NCBI GenBank assembly: GCA_001305055.1
Contig: BBZX01000009.1
Coordinates: 70,183-134,182 of the forward strand
Direction: 5' to 3'
DNA: 64,000 nt
DNA from: Clostridia bacterium UC5.1-1C12
Lineage (GTDB): Bacteria; Bacillota_I; Bacilli_A; Erysipelotrichales; Erysipelotrichaceae
Position numbers and translations under genes: made by a program. This document shows, one piece after another, positions 38,112-47,924 of this stretch (its first letter is position 1; each line of letters opens with the position of its first letter). Under the pieces are notes generated by a model, which ran no database searches, was not told the origin of the DNA, and worked only from the letters and a program-made list of their open reading frames with translations.

Positions 38112-39212
38112 ATGGAACGTTTAGAGAATTTTAAAGCGGGTTTCATTCGTGAAAACCCAATCTTCGGTTTATATCTCGGCTGTTGTTCGGCACTGGCTAT
38201 TTCTACTACCCTGAACAATGCCATTGGTATGGGGGTTGCTGTTATTTTGGTAACCATTATGTCAAATGTAATTATTTCCGCGATCCGCAAGATCACTCCG
38301 GATGAAATCCGTATTCCGGTTTATATTGTCGTTATCGCAACCTTAGTTAAAATTATTCAAATGTTGGTACAGGCTTATGCGACAGATCTGTATACAGCAT
38401 TAGGCATCTTCCTGCCGCTGATCGTTGTGAATTGCATCATCCTGGGCCGTGCTGAAGCGTTTGCCAGCAAAAATGGTCTGCTTGATTCAGCTTTAGATGG
38501 TCTTGGCATGGGACTTGGTTATACTTTTGGTTTATTGGCAATATCCACGATTCGTCAGCTGCTGGCTACGGGTATGCTGTCATTCGCAAATCCATTCAAT
38601 CCGACACAAATTTTCTTCCAGGCAGAATTCTTCCCGGCAGAATATACGATCTCTTTATTTAAAGATCCAATCGGCGCATTTATTACATTTGCATGTCTGG
38701 CAGCAGCTTTAAATGCATACAAAGCCAGCAAGAATAAAAAGAATTGGGGTATTGGCTTAGGCGTTGTTGTTTTAGCGTTAGTTGCGGTAATCGCAGTACG
38801 CGGTGAATTCAATGTCAATACGGCTGTGGAAGCTGAAACACCGGTTGAACCAGATAATTCTGAACCGGTTAATGGTGAAACAGCTTCTGGTATCCTGTCA
38901 GAAAGCAGTGAAAATGGTGAGACGACCTATATCGTATCTGCACCTGGCTTTACTGCTGCGACTGGCGGCGGTGATGAAAATACCTTCAAGATCGTTGTAG
39001 ATGAAGCTTCGGGCTCAATTAAGAGCGTTGAAATTGATACTTTCGCAGATACTCCGGGTATCGGTGATGCGATCAACAATGTAGAATTCTTTAATCAGTT
39101 TGAAGGGTTAGCTTCTTCTGATTTCGAAGTTGATGCACAAAGCGGCGCAACATTCTCCAGTGATTCAGTAACCAAAGCGGTTAAAACAGTGCTTGAATCA
39201 CTAGGAAAGTAG
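38112..39212 (+). CDS. rnfE: RnfE fused to a C-terminal FMN-binding domain
   Basis: Residues 1 to about 235 form the six-helix RnfE core (ENPIFGLYLGCCSALAIS, the conserved LGIFLPLIVVNCIILGRAEAF). An acidic linker then leads to an FMN-binding domain ending in the motif D341-A-Q-S-G-A-T347. RnfE is usually about 200-230 residues with no soluble domain. The added domain is similar to the two in RnfD (D-T-P-x-I-G-D-x-I-N is shared), which suggests duplication between the genes. Confidence 0.92.
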   Translation: MERLENFKAGFIRENPIFGLYLGCCSALAISTTLNNAIGMGVAVILVTIMSNVIISAIRKITPDEIRIPVYIVVIATLVKIIQMLVQAYATDLYTALGIFLPLIVVNCIILGRAEAFASKNGLLDSALDGLGMGLGYTFGLLAISTIRQLLATGMLSFANPFNPTQIFFQAEFFPAEYTISLFKDPIGAFITFACLAAALNAYKASKNKKNWGIGLGVVVLALVAVIAVRGEFNVNTAVEAETPVEPDNSEPVNGETASGILSESSENGETTYIVSAPGFTAATGGGDENTFKIVVDEASGSIKSVEIDTFADTPGIGDAINNVEFFNQFEGLASSDFEVDAQSGATFSSDSVTKAVKTVLESLGK

Positions 39213-39225
39213 AAAGGAGATCAAT

Positions 39226-39800
39226 ATGGGAGAATTATTTACATTATTTATTGGTTCAGTATTGATCAATAACATTATTTTAAACAAATTCCTGGGTATC
39301 TGTCCTTTCATGGGTGTTTCCAAGAAAACTAGCAGTGCGCTTGGAATGGGGGCAGCTGTAACCTTCGTTATCTTTGCATCTTCGATCTTTACTTATGCGA
39401 TTTATCATTTAGTTCTGGTGAAATTCAGTATTGAATATATGGATTTGATCACTTTCATTCTGGTAATTGCCGCTTTCGTGCAGTTAGTAGAATGGTGATC
39501 AAGAAATATTCACCGACACTGTATAAATCATTAGGTATTTATCTGCCATTGATTACTACTAACTGTGCAGTATTAGGTGTAGCTTTAGAGAATATTTCAA
39601 ATGGCTTTACCTTCTCTGAGATGATTGTTTATTCGTTAGGTGTTCCTATTGGTTTCACTTTGGTTATTTTCATCTTCTCAACAATTCGTGAACGTCTTGA
39701 AAGTGCAAAGACACCGACACCGTTTGTCGGTAATCCGATTGCCTTGATCGTTGCTGGTTTAATGGCGCTGGCATTCAGCGGATTAGCGGGTCTGGTTTAA
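39226..39800 (+). CDS. rnfA: Rnf complex subunit RnfA (frame broken near 39493)
   Basis: A six-helix membrane subunit of 191 residues after correction. Signature text: INNIILNKFLGICPFMGVS near residue 15 and the symmetric LPLITTNCAVLGVAL. The Cys residues in these two half-membrane segments coordinate the intramembrane [2Fe-2S] with RnfE. One missing A (GTA-GAA-ATG read GTAGAATG) causes the break. Confidence 0.95.
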
Positions 39801-39801
39801 G

Positions 39802-39966
39802 ATGTTAAGTGCGGTTTTGCTTTTTGCGGCTTTAGGCGCAATCTACGCGTTGCTCTATTATTTGAACCATAAGACACCGGTTCCGAAGGGCTGTGAAGAT
39901 TTAAAAGTCAGCTGCAAGGGCTGTAAGGATGTTTCCTGCGGGAATAATCCAGTTCACGAAAGTTAA
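39802..39966 (+). CDS. Small membrane protein with four cysteines between rnfA and rnfB
   Basis: A 54-residue protein with one N-terminal membrane helix (residues 1-22) and a tail holding C-E-D-L-K-V-S-C-K-G-C-K-D-V-S-C. The spacing C-x6-C-x2-C-x4-C could bind a cluster or zinc. ATG 39802 lies two bases after the rnfA stop, and the gene ends 15 bases before rnfB, so it is an integral operon member. It is not one of the six standard Rnf subunits. It resembles short Cys-rich proteins found near FeoB, but only loosely. Confidence 0.75.
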   Translation: MLSAVLLFAALGAIYALLYYLNHKTPVPKGCEDLKVSCKGCKDVSCGNNPVHES

Positions 39967-39981
39967 GAAAGGAAAAACATT

Positions 39982-40290
39982 ATGTTACAAGCTGTATTAA
40001 CAATGCTGATTCTTGGCGCACTCCTTGGTCTTGGGCTGGGTGTTGCTGATAAATTTTTAAAGGTTGAAGTTGATGCTCGTCAGGAAACGGTAACTTCTAT
40101 GCTGCCTGGTTATAATTGCGGCGGCTGCGGTTTTGCCGGCTGTTCAGGTCTGGCAGAAGCATTGGTGAATGGGGAAGTGAAGACAGTCAGTCTTTGTAAG
40201 CCAAGCAAACCTGATGCTAAGCAGAAAATTGTTGATTATTTAAAAGAAACACCAGGACCTGATGGTTCAACTCTGGATGTAGCTTTATAA
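39982..40290 (+). CDS. rnfB: Short RnfB lacking ferredoxin domains
   Basis: A 102-residue form of RnfB. It has the N-terminal membrane helix and the four-Cys cluster domain C46-G-G-C49-G-F-A-G-C54 with C72, but it stops there. Normal RnfB continues with two or more ferredoxin-type [4Fe-4S] domains to about 190-330 residues and accepts electrons from ferredoxin. A terminator starts nine bases after the stop, so no missing exon or frame break can restore the rest. Function of the shortened subunit is open. Confidence 0.88.
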   Translation: MLQAVLTMLILGALLGLGLGVADKFLKVEVDARQETVTSMLPGYNCGGCGFAGCSGLAEALVNGEVKTVSLCKPSKPDAKQKIVDYLKETPGPDGSTLDVAL

Positions 40291-40296
40291 AATTTG

Positions 40297-40335
40297 CAGG
40301 ATGCGGTACACTAAGCGGTACCGCTTTTTTCTTGT
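40297..40335 (+). terminator. Terminator of the rnf operon
   Basis: GCGGTAC and GTACCGC form the stem, followed by T6. Confidence 0.85.
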
Positions 40336-40412
40336 TTTATCAATGTATTACAATAGTGTAAGCTAAGATTTCACGATCTATGATATAATCTAAGGGAATC
40401 GGAGGTACTATT

Positions 40413-41119
40413 ATGATTGAATGCCATGATTTAACAAAGGAATACGGTTCTTTTAAAGCCGTTGATAATATTGATCTTGAAGCGGCAAGCGGTGAGATTA
40501 CTGTCTTGCTGGGGCCTAATGGGGCAGGTAAATCGACAACGATTAAAAGTATTGTCGGCTTGCTGCAGTTTGAGGGGAAAATTAAAATCTGCGGTTATGC
40601 CAATAAAACGGAAAATGCCAAGCGCAGCTTTGGTTATATACCGGAAGCTCCGGTGCTTTATGATATGCTGAGTGTGGATGAGCATGTGGAATTTATTGCG
40701 GCAGCCTATCAGATTAAGGACTATCGGCCGCTGGCGGAGAAATACTATGAGCTTTTCGATTTGAGCGAGAAGAAGAAAACGATTGTCAAGAATCTGTCAA
40801 AAGGAATGAAGCAGAAGTATCAATGCTGCTGGCTTTGGTACTGTCACCGAAGGTGCTGCTGGTTGATGAACCGATGGTCGGACTTGATCCGGCAAGCATT
40901 GAAGAGGTATTAAAGCTATTGGTTGAATTGAAAAATAATGGTGTTGCAGTGCTGATCAGTACGCATATCATTGATGTAATCGATGATATCTGGGACAAAG
41001 CTTATATTATGAATAAAGGAAAAATTGTGCGGACAGTACGCCGTGATGATCTGCATGAGGAGTCTTTGAAAGAGATTTTCTTTGCCTGTACGGGTGAACA
41101 GCATGAGCATCATCTGTAA
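40413..41119 (+). CDS. ABC transporter ATPase (frame broken near 40824)
   Basis: A 235-residue ATPase of the export type. Walker A G-P-N-G-A-G-K-S-T, signature N-L-S-K-G-M-K-Q-K, Walker B V-L-L-V-D-E-P and switch S-T-H. One missing G (AAG-GTA read AAGTA) breaks the frame between signature and Walker B. ATG 40413 follows CGGAGG with a TATAAT near 40383. It overlaps the permease start. The substrate is unknown; this pairing is typical of ABC-2-like exporters. Confidence 0.9.
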
Positions 41120-42637
41120 GCTTCAGTGGATCAAGCTAAAGGCTGCGATCCGCCATCTGTTTTCTAAGCCCAGTTCAGCGATCCTGACGATTTTGCTTTC
41201 ATCATTTTATATTTTATTAATTTATATGTCAGTAAGCTTAAAAACTAATGCTCAGCCTGCGGACCCTAATGTTTCCGCAATGATTGTAGTGGGGATGTCT
41301 GCCTTTCTCATCATCAGTCAGCTAGCAAGTAAACGGCAGTTGTTGATGAAGGAAACCGATGCTTATATGATGTTTACTGGTCCCTTTACTAAACGTCAGA
41401 TCATGGGCTTTATCACCATGACAACACTTCTTCAATCACTGATGCTGGCACTTTATCCAATGTATTTTTTAGTTGCTTTTATTATGAATACAACACTGCC
41501 GTTTTTGTTGTTTACATATCTGTATTGTTTTGTATTCTTTATGTTTTTTATGCTTCTGGTTGATATTTTACATATTTTAGAAATACGCAGCGCAAAGAAT
41601 AAATGGATTCGAAAATTCATTCTGATAGCCTTTATAGTTTTTCTAGTTCTATTATATCTGGTTAATCTTTTCGAGGTAGGCTTTGATTTTGGCAAAGCGA
41701 TGACAACCTTTATCCGCAATCCGCTGATTCATTTTGTACCGCTGTTCGGCTGGATGAAATTAGCATTAACTTCATTCTTAACCGGGAATATGACTTTTGT
41801 TTTATTGGCATTCTTGCTGACCTTGGCCTGTATGCTGATCGCCTTTATTTATTTTATTAATATCAAGGATGATTTCTGTGAGAAGGCATATGATGAAGCA
41901 GTGAATTTTACACAGAACTACGCGCGTCTGAAAAGGGGGAGCGAATTGTCGATAAGGTTAAGATCAGTGAGGATCAGCCGGCTCATTTCCGGCCTGGCGC
42001 TTTTGCGATTCTCTCAAAGAACCTGCTGATCATGAAGCGCTCAAAGAATTTATTCCCGCTTCAGTCGGTGATCATGGTGCTGATTTTCTTTGTCATGTCT
42101 TTGTTTATGGGAATGGGTTCTTCATATTTTCTGTCGATGTCATTTATGTGCGTATTCTTTATCATGAATGATTTCTCATTGGAAGCGGAAATTAAGAATT
42201 ATCAGATTTATCTGATACCTGATTCAAGCTTTAAAAAGGGTATCGCGTGCGCCTTGCCTTATTTAGTAAAAGCATTATTGATTATCCTGTTGATCATGTT
42301 GTTTTGTTTGTTTGGTTTTAAAATGAAGCTGCTTGAAATCATGCCGGTTGCTTTAAATCTATTGGGTGTCAGCCTCACGATGATTTCCGGTACAATGATC
42401 TCTTATCGTATCATGAAAAGCCGCAATAATGCGGCGGTGGAACAGATGCTGAGAATGCTTTTATTGCTGCTGATGCTGATTCCAAGCGGTATCCTTGCCG
42501 GGGTTGCGGCCTTTGCTTTTGACTTTAATCTGGTATTGATTACGGTATTGCCTTTTGTATTTAATCTTGTTTTTGCCTTATTGCTGCTTAAATCGGCTTC
42601 TTCAATCTTTAACGGGACTGATTTGCTTTCTGATTAA
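41103..42637 (+). CDS. ABC exporter permease (frame broken near 41938)
   Basis: A 511-residue polytopic membrane protein with about 12 hydrophobic segments, resembling the putative ABC exporter family found next to single ATPase genes in Firmicutes. The frame breaks in a G run (G6 read as G5), after which F-R-P-G-A-F-A-I-L-S-K-N-L-L-I continues. The start overlaps the ATPase gene by 17 bases. The cargo is not known. Confidence 0.8.
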
Positions 42638-42647
42638 ACATAAGGAT

Positions 42648-42682
42648 TCTGCGGGTTTTTAGGAAACCCGCTTTTTTGCGTA
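42648..42682 (+). terminator. Terminator after the ABC exporter
   Basis: GCGGGTTT and AAACCCGC form an eight-base stem followed by T6. Confidence 0.9.
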
Positions 42683-42703
42683 TATAGAAGTAGGAGGGAT
42701 AAG

Positions 42704-43069
42704 ATGAAATCATGGTACTGGACATTCATGATAATCTTCATGACTTTCACGCTCGTACTGGGGTTGAGCTGGTATGTGGAGTATGATCATACCCAGAATA
42801 CGATTGAAATGGCCGCTAAACGAGCTTTGATGTCAACAATGGCAGCCTATGTCGATGAATGGGAGTTTGAAATCTACGATGTCCTTCAGCATTTTGAAGC
42901 TGATTTTAAGGATTTGGCATTGAAGGATCTTGAATATCAGATTGCCTTGACCGGCTTCATTAAAGAACCGCTTTTTATGCAGGTGGAAATCCTGGCCGTC
43001 AATAAGAGTAAGCTGAGAGGATTGATGATTCATGTGCAGGAAGCCATGATTGAGGAGCTGAAAGAATGA
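42704..43069 (+). CDS. Tad-locus small membrane protein (DUF5411-like)
   Basis: A 121-residue protein with one N-terminal transmembrane segment (residues 8-24) and a soluble remainder, resembling short TadE-like or DUF5411-type proteins encoded in Firmicute Tad loci. Its stop overlaps the CpaB start (ATGA), so it is the first gene of the pilus operon. A minor pilin or assembly role is inferred from place and shape. Confidence 0.65.
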   Translation: MKSWYWTFMIIFMTFTLVLGLSWYVEYDHTQNTIEMAAKRALMSTMAAYVDEWEFEIYDVLQHFEADFKDLALKDLEYQIALTGFIKEPLFMQVEILAVNKSKLRGLMIHVQEAMIEELKE

Positions 43070-43780
43070 AAAATCGTAAAAATCTTGCCGCGGCAGGAGG
43101 TATCAGCCTGCTGCTTGTGAATGGTCTTTTATTTAAAGTGATTTTGGATAAGACGATTGATTTGAAGAAGTTCCGGTCGCGGCTGTAACCATTGAACCGC
43201 GTACTCAGATTAATAAGGAAATGATTGCTTATAAGGAAATACCCAGCATTTTTACTGATGAATCATGTGCGATGAATGAGGAGGAAATTCTTGATAAAAT
43301 AACGGAAATTGAAGGGAAGATACCTAAGGGATCATTGTTTTATAAGCAGATGCTTTTTGATGAGACAGAATTGCCGGATTATCCGTCATTGAAGCTGAAA
43401 GCAGGGCAAAGCTCGTTTTCATTGGGGACAGATTTATTAAAAAGCTCGGGTAATTCATTGACTGCCAATCAAAAGGTTGATTTATATGTGACCATCGAAC
43501 CGAAAAAGAAAAGCCGGTAACTGATTTGCTGATCTCATCGATTCGTATTTTGAGTGTGAAGGATCGCAAGGGGAATCTGATGGGCAGCAAGAATAGCAGT
43601 AATGTGCCTTATGTGATTAATCTTGCGGTAGCGAATGAATATGTGGAGCTGCTGAAGATTGCCAGCAAGGTAGGTACAATTGATCTGTATGCGGTTGCTG
43701 ATGACAGAGAGAGTGAGGAATGCGTGTTTAACGAGGACTCAAAGGTGTTGGATTTATTGGTGGAGGCAAGTGATGAGTGA
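43066..43780 (+). CDS. cpaB: CpaB-like SAF-domain pilus assembly protein (two frame breaks)
   Basis: A 238-residue exported protein with an N-terminal membrane segment and a SAF domain (V-P-V-A-A-V-T-I-E-P-R-T near residue 35), as in CpaB/RcpC that assists Flp pilus assembly at the cell wall. Both breaks are missing A in runs (near 43164 and near 43514). The corrected stop at 43778 overlaps the CpaF start. Confidence 0.8.
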
Positions 43781-44795
43781 GTTTAATTTTGGACCGCTGA
43801 CACCTTATGTAGAGGATGAAAACATTACTGATATTAACTATAATGGTCATCAGCTGTGGATCGATCATCTGCATAAGGGACGCTATTGCGAACCTTTTGA
43901 TGAAGAAGAATTCATTCAGCAATTCTGTTACAAGATAGCCAACTATGTGAATTGTTCTTTTAATTTCTCATCACCGCTGGTAGAAGCCGAAACGTGTGAT
44001 CTGCGTATCAGTATTGTTCATGACTCAATTGCCCGCAGCGGCCATAGCATATCCATTCGTAAGACGCCGGCAATTATGCGGCTGAGTGAAAAGCAGATGC
44101 TTAAGGAGAAGTATACGACAGCCGGTGTATTGGAATTTTTAGAGCGGGCGATCAAGGCACATTGCAATATCATGATTGCCGGTCTTCCGGGGGTCGGCAA
44201 AACTGAATTGGTTAAGTATCTGACTTCATTCATTCCGGCTTGGGAACGGGTAATAACGATCGAGGATACACTTGAGCTGCGCTATCATGACATCCATCCC
44301 AATAAAGATTGTGTAGCCTTTAAAATCAATGCCGGCTTTACTTATGTCGATGCCATTAAGGCAAGTCTGCGGCAGCGTCCTAATTGGATTTTAGTTTCTG
44401 AGGTGAGAAGTCATGAAGTCGTTCATTTATTAGAAAGTATATCGACAGGAACTAATTTGATATCGACAATTCATGCGGATGACGCTGCAAAGATTCCTAA
44501 GCGTATTTTACATATGTTTCCAAACGTTGAAATCTATAATGAGGTCCTGCTGAACAGTATTCATGAAGCGCTGGATCTTGGCATTTATATTGAATCACGG
44601 ATTTCTGAGCAGGGGGTTGTCAGGACCTTGAAGCAGATTGTGGCCTTTGACAGCGTCAATAATCAAGCAATGACAGCCGAGCTGTATCATGTGGGCGGTG
44701 AGCTTGCAGATGAGTCGCTTTATCCTCCTAAACTGATCCGCAAGTTTAAGAGCCTGAAGCCGCTGCCGGTAAGAAAAAGGAGGACAACCAAATGA
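43773..44795 (+). CDS. cpaF: CpaF/TadA-type pilus secretion ATPase
   Basis: A 340-residue type II/IV secretion ATPase. Walker A G-L-P-G-V-G-K-T-E near residue 135, the Asp box I-T-I-E-D-T-L-E-L, a Walker B-like I-L-V-S-E-V-R and the His box T-N-L-I-S-T-I-H-A. It powers Tad pilus assembly or retraction. Start ATG 43773 overlaps cpaB. Intact. Confidence 0.92.
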   Translation: MSEFNFGPLTPYVEDENITDINYNGHQLWIDHLHKGRYCEPFDEEEFIQQFCYKIANYVNCSFNFSSPLVEAETCDLRISIVHDSIARSGHSISIRKTPAIMRLSEKQMLKEKYTTAGVLEFLERAIKAHCNIMIAGLPGVGKTELVKYLTSFIPAWERVITIEDTLELRYHDIHPNKDCVAFKINAGFTYVDAIKASLRQRPNWILVSEVRSHEVVHLLESISTGTNLISTIHADDAAKIPKRILHMFPNVEIYNEVLLNSIHEALDLGIYIESRISEQGVVRTLKQIVAFDSVNNQAMTAELYHVGGELADESLYPPKLIRKFKSLKPLPVRKRRTTK

Positions 44796-45664
44796 GCGTG
44801 CTGATAATTATGGCCGTATTGCTGCTGCTTTTAGTGAATACCCGCAAAGGAAAAGCGCTGTTTACATTCTGTATGTTTCGAAGAAACGGTTATGCGGCGC
44901 TGAAACAGACAATCTTATCTTATGGCTACAATTATTCATTTAAACAGCATATGGTCTTACTGAGCCTGATGGCGGTGGGTATTCTTTTTATTGGCATACA
45001 GTTTGAGGTGCGAGTTGAATCAATGCTCTTGCTGGTATTTGTTTCTTCCATGGTGCTGCCGACGGTTTATTTATGGCTGGCTTATAACTCTTACCAGGAG
45101 CATTTATTTAATGATTTTACGATGTTTCTTCAGAATTTTATTGCCCTGTTTAAGCTCAATCCGAAAACCTATCGAATCTTATGTGAATGTGAAAAAATCT
45201 GTGAGGGTGAGATGAAGCAGGTTGTCAGCTCAATGATTGAGCAGCTTTCTGAGGGTGGTGATGTGAAGGCTTGTTTTCAGCTGCTGATTGATTATCAGCC
45301 GCATTTCATCGTATATAATCTTACTTCTTTGGTGATGACTATTGAAATGCACGGCGGCGATCAGTTTCTTGATGGCTTGGACTTGATTCAGGATGATATT
45401 GATGATTGGATTGAAGATACTTATATGTTTAAGCGGCTGCAGCTGCAGGCTAAGAATCGAATGATTGGTTTATGCGGCTTATCAGCTGATTGCGATGTTT
45501 GCGAAAAACATGCTGAAGGAGATTCAATTTAATACGACTTCAATTGTCTATCAGTCAGCAATTTTATTTTTTTCACAACAGTGCTGATTACCTTGTTAAT
45601 GGCACATAAGACAATCAGTGAGGGGTGGGTGGAAAAAGAAGAATGCATATCTACGAGAGCTTGA
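44792..45664 (+). CDS. tadB: TadB-like inner membrane protein (two frame breaks)
   Basis: A 290-residue type II secretion F-domain protein with hydrophobic segments near residues 1-16, 50-95 and at the C-terminus. Breaks near 45487 (one base too many, or two missing) and near 45573 (T8 read T7) cancel in frame; after correction it ends K-E-E-C-I-S-T-R-A at 45664, overlapping TadC. Confidence 0.82.
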
Positions 45665-46404
45665 TCTGTTTTGCTGCCTGTCTGCTGTTAGTCGTGCTGA
45701 ATAAAAGTATTGACAGTTTTTTGCTTGATCTGCTGATAGAAGGTGATTTGCATGAGCTGGTTCATGAAGATCCTTTCAAGCTGTCGGCTAAGCGGCTGAA
45801 AAAGGCTAAACCGGTTTTGCTGCTAATTGCTTTATGGCCGCAGTTTAGTTACAGTATTTTCTGGCTTGGCGGTGTCGGCGGCTTATTTATGCTTGTTTAT
45901 AAACAAGCGTATCTGGCGTTAAAGCGGGTGCAGAAGCAGCGGGTGAATCAACTGAAGTTTCAGTTTCCAATTTGGCTGCGGCAGCTTCAGATTTTGATTC
46001 AGACTAATACCGTAGTGACTTCATTGACTCTCAGCGCGCAGACGGCCCCTCAGCTTATTCAAGAGGATTTATCAATTCTGATTGCGGAAATTGAGGAAGA
46101 TGCAATACATCTGACACCGTATATGAATTTTTTAAAGGCTTACCGATTATCAGAGATTGAGCGGGCGATGAAGCTTTTATACCGCTATAATACAGTGGGT
46201 AAGGAAGATGCTTACGTTCAGTTTAACCGCATGATTCAGACAACCACAAAGTGGCTGAGAAGTGAGCGCAGCAGCCGTGCCGAGAGTAAGCTGATGTTTT
46301 TTCAATGGTGGGGAATGCTGCCGTTGCTTGGTGTGACAGTGCTGTTTATGGCAATCATGTTTGAAATTATTATTAATCTATTTGGAGAGGGGGTGAAGCT
46401 GTGA
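45643..46404 (+). CDS. tadC: TadC-like inner membrane protein
   Basis: A 253-residue F-domain membrane protein that pairs with TadB to form the platform for the pilus. Hydrophobic segments lie near residues 5-25, 60-85 and at the C-terminus (GMLPLLGVTVLFMAIMFEII, 20 residues). ATG 45643 is preferred over 45625. The stop TGA at 46402 overlaps the GTG of the next gene, the pilin-like gene that is interrupted by the prophage. Confidence 0.85.
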   Translation: MHIYESLICFAACLLLVVLNKSIDSFLLDLLIEGDLHELVHEDPFKLSAKRLKKAKPVLLLIALWPQFSYSIFWLGGVGGLFMLVYKQAYLALKRVQKQRVNQLKFQFPIWLRQLQILIQTNTVVTSLTLSAQTAPQLIQEDLSILIAEIEEDAIHLTPYMNFLKAYRLSEIERAMKLLYRYNTVGKEDAYVQFNRMIQTTTKWLRSERSSRAESKLMFFQWWGMLPLLGVTVLFMAIMFEIIINLFGEGVKL

Positions 46405-46463
46405 AAGCCTTTTTCGAAGAATATGGACTAGTGCTATCATCATTGCAAATAAAAATTGCATGA
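46401..46463 (+). pseudogene. Pilin-like gene cut by prophage insertion
   Basis: GTG 46401 begins V-K-A-F-F-E-E-Y-G-L-V-L-S-S and is then closed by a chance stop at 46461 in phage DNA. The start fits the short Flp/Tad pilin-like peptides that follow tadC in Firmicutes (K-x-F-x-x-E-Y-G then a hydrophobic stretch). The hydrophobic part is missing because the left prophage end falls after codon 12-15. The rest should be found beyond the right end of the prophage. Confidence 0.65.
46420..46445. other. Probable left attachment site (attL)
   Basis: Pilin-like coding sequence gives way to AT-rich phage DNA here, about 135 bases from the 3' end of the serine recombinase gene, the usual place for attL. 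The exact core (often only a few bases for serine recombinases) cannot be fixed without attR. Confidence 0.5.
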
Positions 46464-46578
46464 CTTTCTAAAAAGGTTATAAATTAAGGATATTTCAAAG
46501 GTTTCGTCATCTATAATTATATAATCAAGGAAAGTATCAACCATCATTTTTTGTATTCATAGCTGTCATCAATGTTTT

Positions 46579-47924
46579 TTAATAAATAGTTGATAGCTTT
46601 TTTACATCTTTTTTAGTGAGAACTTCATCCGCAGTTGTCAGATATTCAAGCTCAGATTGTAAATATTTCATTTTATCCTCTATTTTGTTTTTTCTTGCCA
46701 TATATTTTTCTTTTGACATTCCTTCATCTAAGTAAATATCAAGTATATTGTCTAACTTTTTATCACATGCTTGTATCTCTTTTTTAAGGTACTTATTCTT
46801 TCTTCATTATCTGATTTATCATTAAGTAACTCTAGTCCTTTGTTTATGTATTCATTTAAAGAAGCTTCATTGAAAAAAGTTTTCTTTTATGAAATCTATT
46901 ACTGTGGCTTCGAGCATATCTGCATTTATAATTTTAGCATCACACTTTTTGCGATTATGCCTTGAACATGTGTAAAATCGGTATACATAATTTTCATATG
47001 GCGCTGATGATGATCCTATATAATTTGCTCCACATTTTTTACATTTAACATATCCAACAAGTAAATAATTATGCTTCTTACCGCCTTTTGGTTTATTCAT
47101 TGTTCTTTTTCTCCTTGCTGTTTCCCAAATATCAGCTTCAATTATGATCGGGTAAGTTTCTTCTTGTTTCCACTCTGTATTTTTGATGACTTTTCTGTTT
47201 TCTTCCGTTTTTTATTACTTTACTTTTGCCGTGAAAATAAGTACCTTTATATTTTTCGTTTTTTAGCAGCTTCCCTATTGTATCTGCTGTCCAGTCATTA
47301 CCGCGTTTTTGTTTTAAGACCTCTTTTGTTTAGCCTATCTGCGATTGTTACATAACCATTGTTATCTAAATATAAATTATAGATTTCTTTAACAATAGAA
47401 GCTTCATAATCATCAATCTCAATCATGTGCGTTTCGCTGTTTACTTTATAGCCATATGGAAGAAAGCCTCCATTATATATGCCTTTTTCAACGTTTCTAT
47501 ACATTCCTTTTTTTACTTCTCTTGATAAATTTTTTGAATAATATTCAGCCATGCCTTCTAATACAGACATTAATATAACATCTTCAGGAGAATCGTCATT
47601 AACGTTTTCTAACACTGATAATAATTTTACTCCATGATCCGCTAAACGTTTTCTAACTACTGCGCTATCATAGCGATTGCGAGCAAATCGATCAAGCTTA
47701 TGCACTACAACAAAATCAACTTTGCCTTTATCTGCTTCATCAAGCATATTCTGAAACTGTTCACGATTATCATTAGTTCCGGATAATCCTCTATCAGCAT
47801 AAAATTCTAGCAGATTAAATTTGTTACTTTTGCAAAAATCACGAATAGCTATTTCTTGTGCTTCTATCGATTCTTCACGTTGCCTATCAGAACTGAAACG
47901 AGCATATCCTAAAGCAGTTTTCAT
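46579..47924 (-). CDS. Large serine recombinase (phage integrase; several frame breaks)
   Basis: A site-specific recombinase of about 448 residues. The catalytic domain has Y-A-R-F-S-S-D with the nucleophilic Ser at about residue 10, then D-R-G-L-S-G-T-N and L-D-R-F-A-R-N-R. The recombinase domain (Y-G-Y-K-V, W-T-A-D-T-I) is followed by the zinc ribbon C-K-K-C...C-S-R-H-N-R-K-K-C and a long coiled coil (about 47 residues rich in Lys/Glu). At least four single-base breaks (near 47325, 47190, 46875, 46790) are in A runs. Start ATG 47924 follows GGAGG. It is the integrase of the prophage. Confidence 0.93.

Noticed and set aside
1..46400. Genome decay as in a reduced symbiont
   Set aside because: The many breaks are single-base homopolymer changes in otherwise normal, closely spaced operons, including essential genes, which fits sequencing error better.
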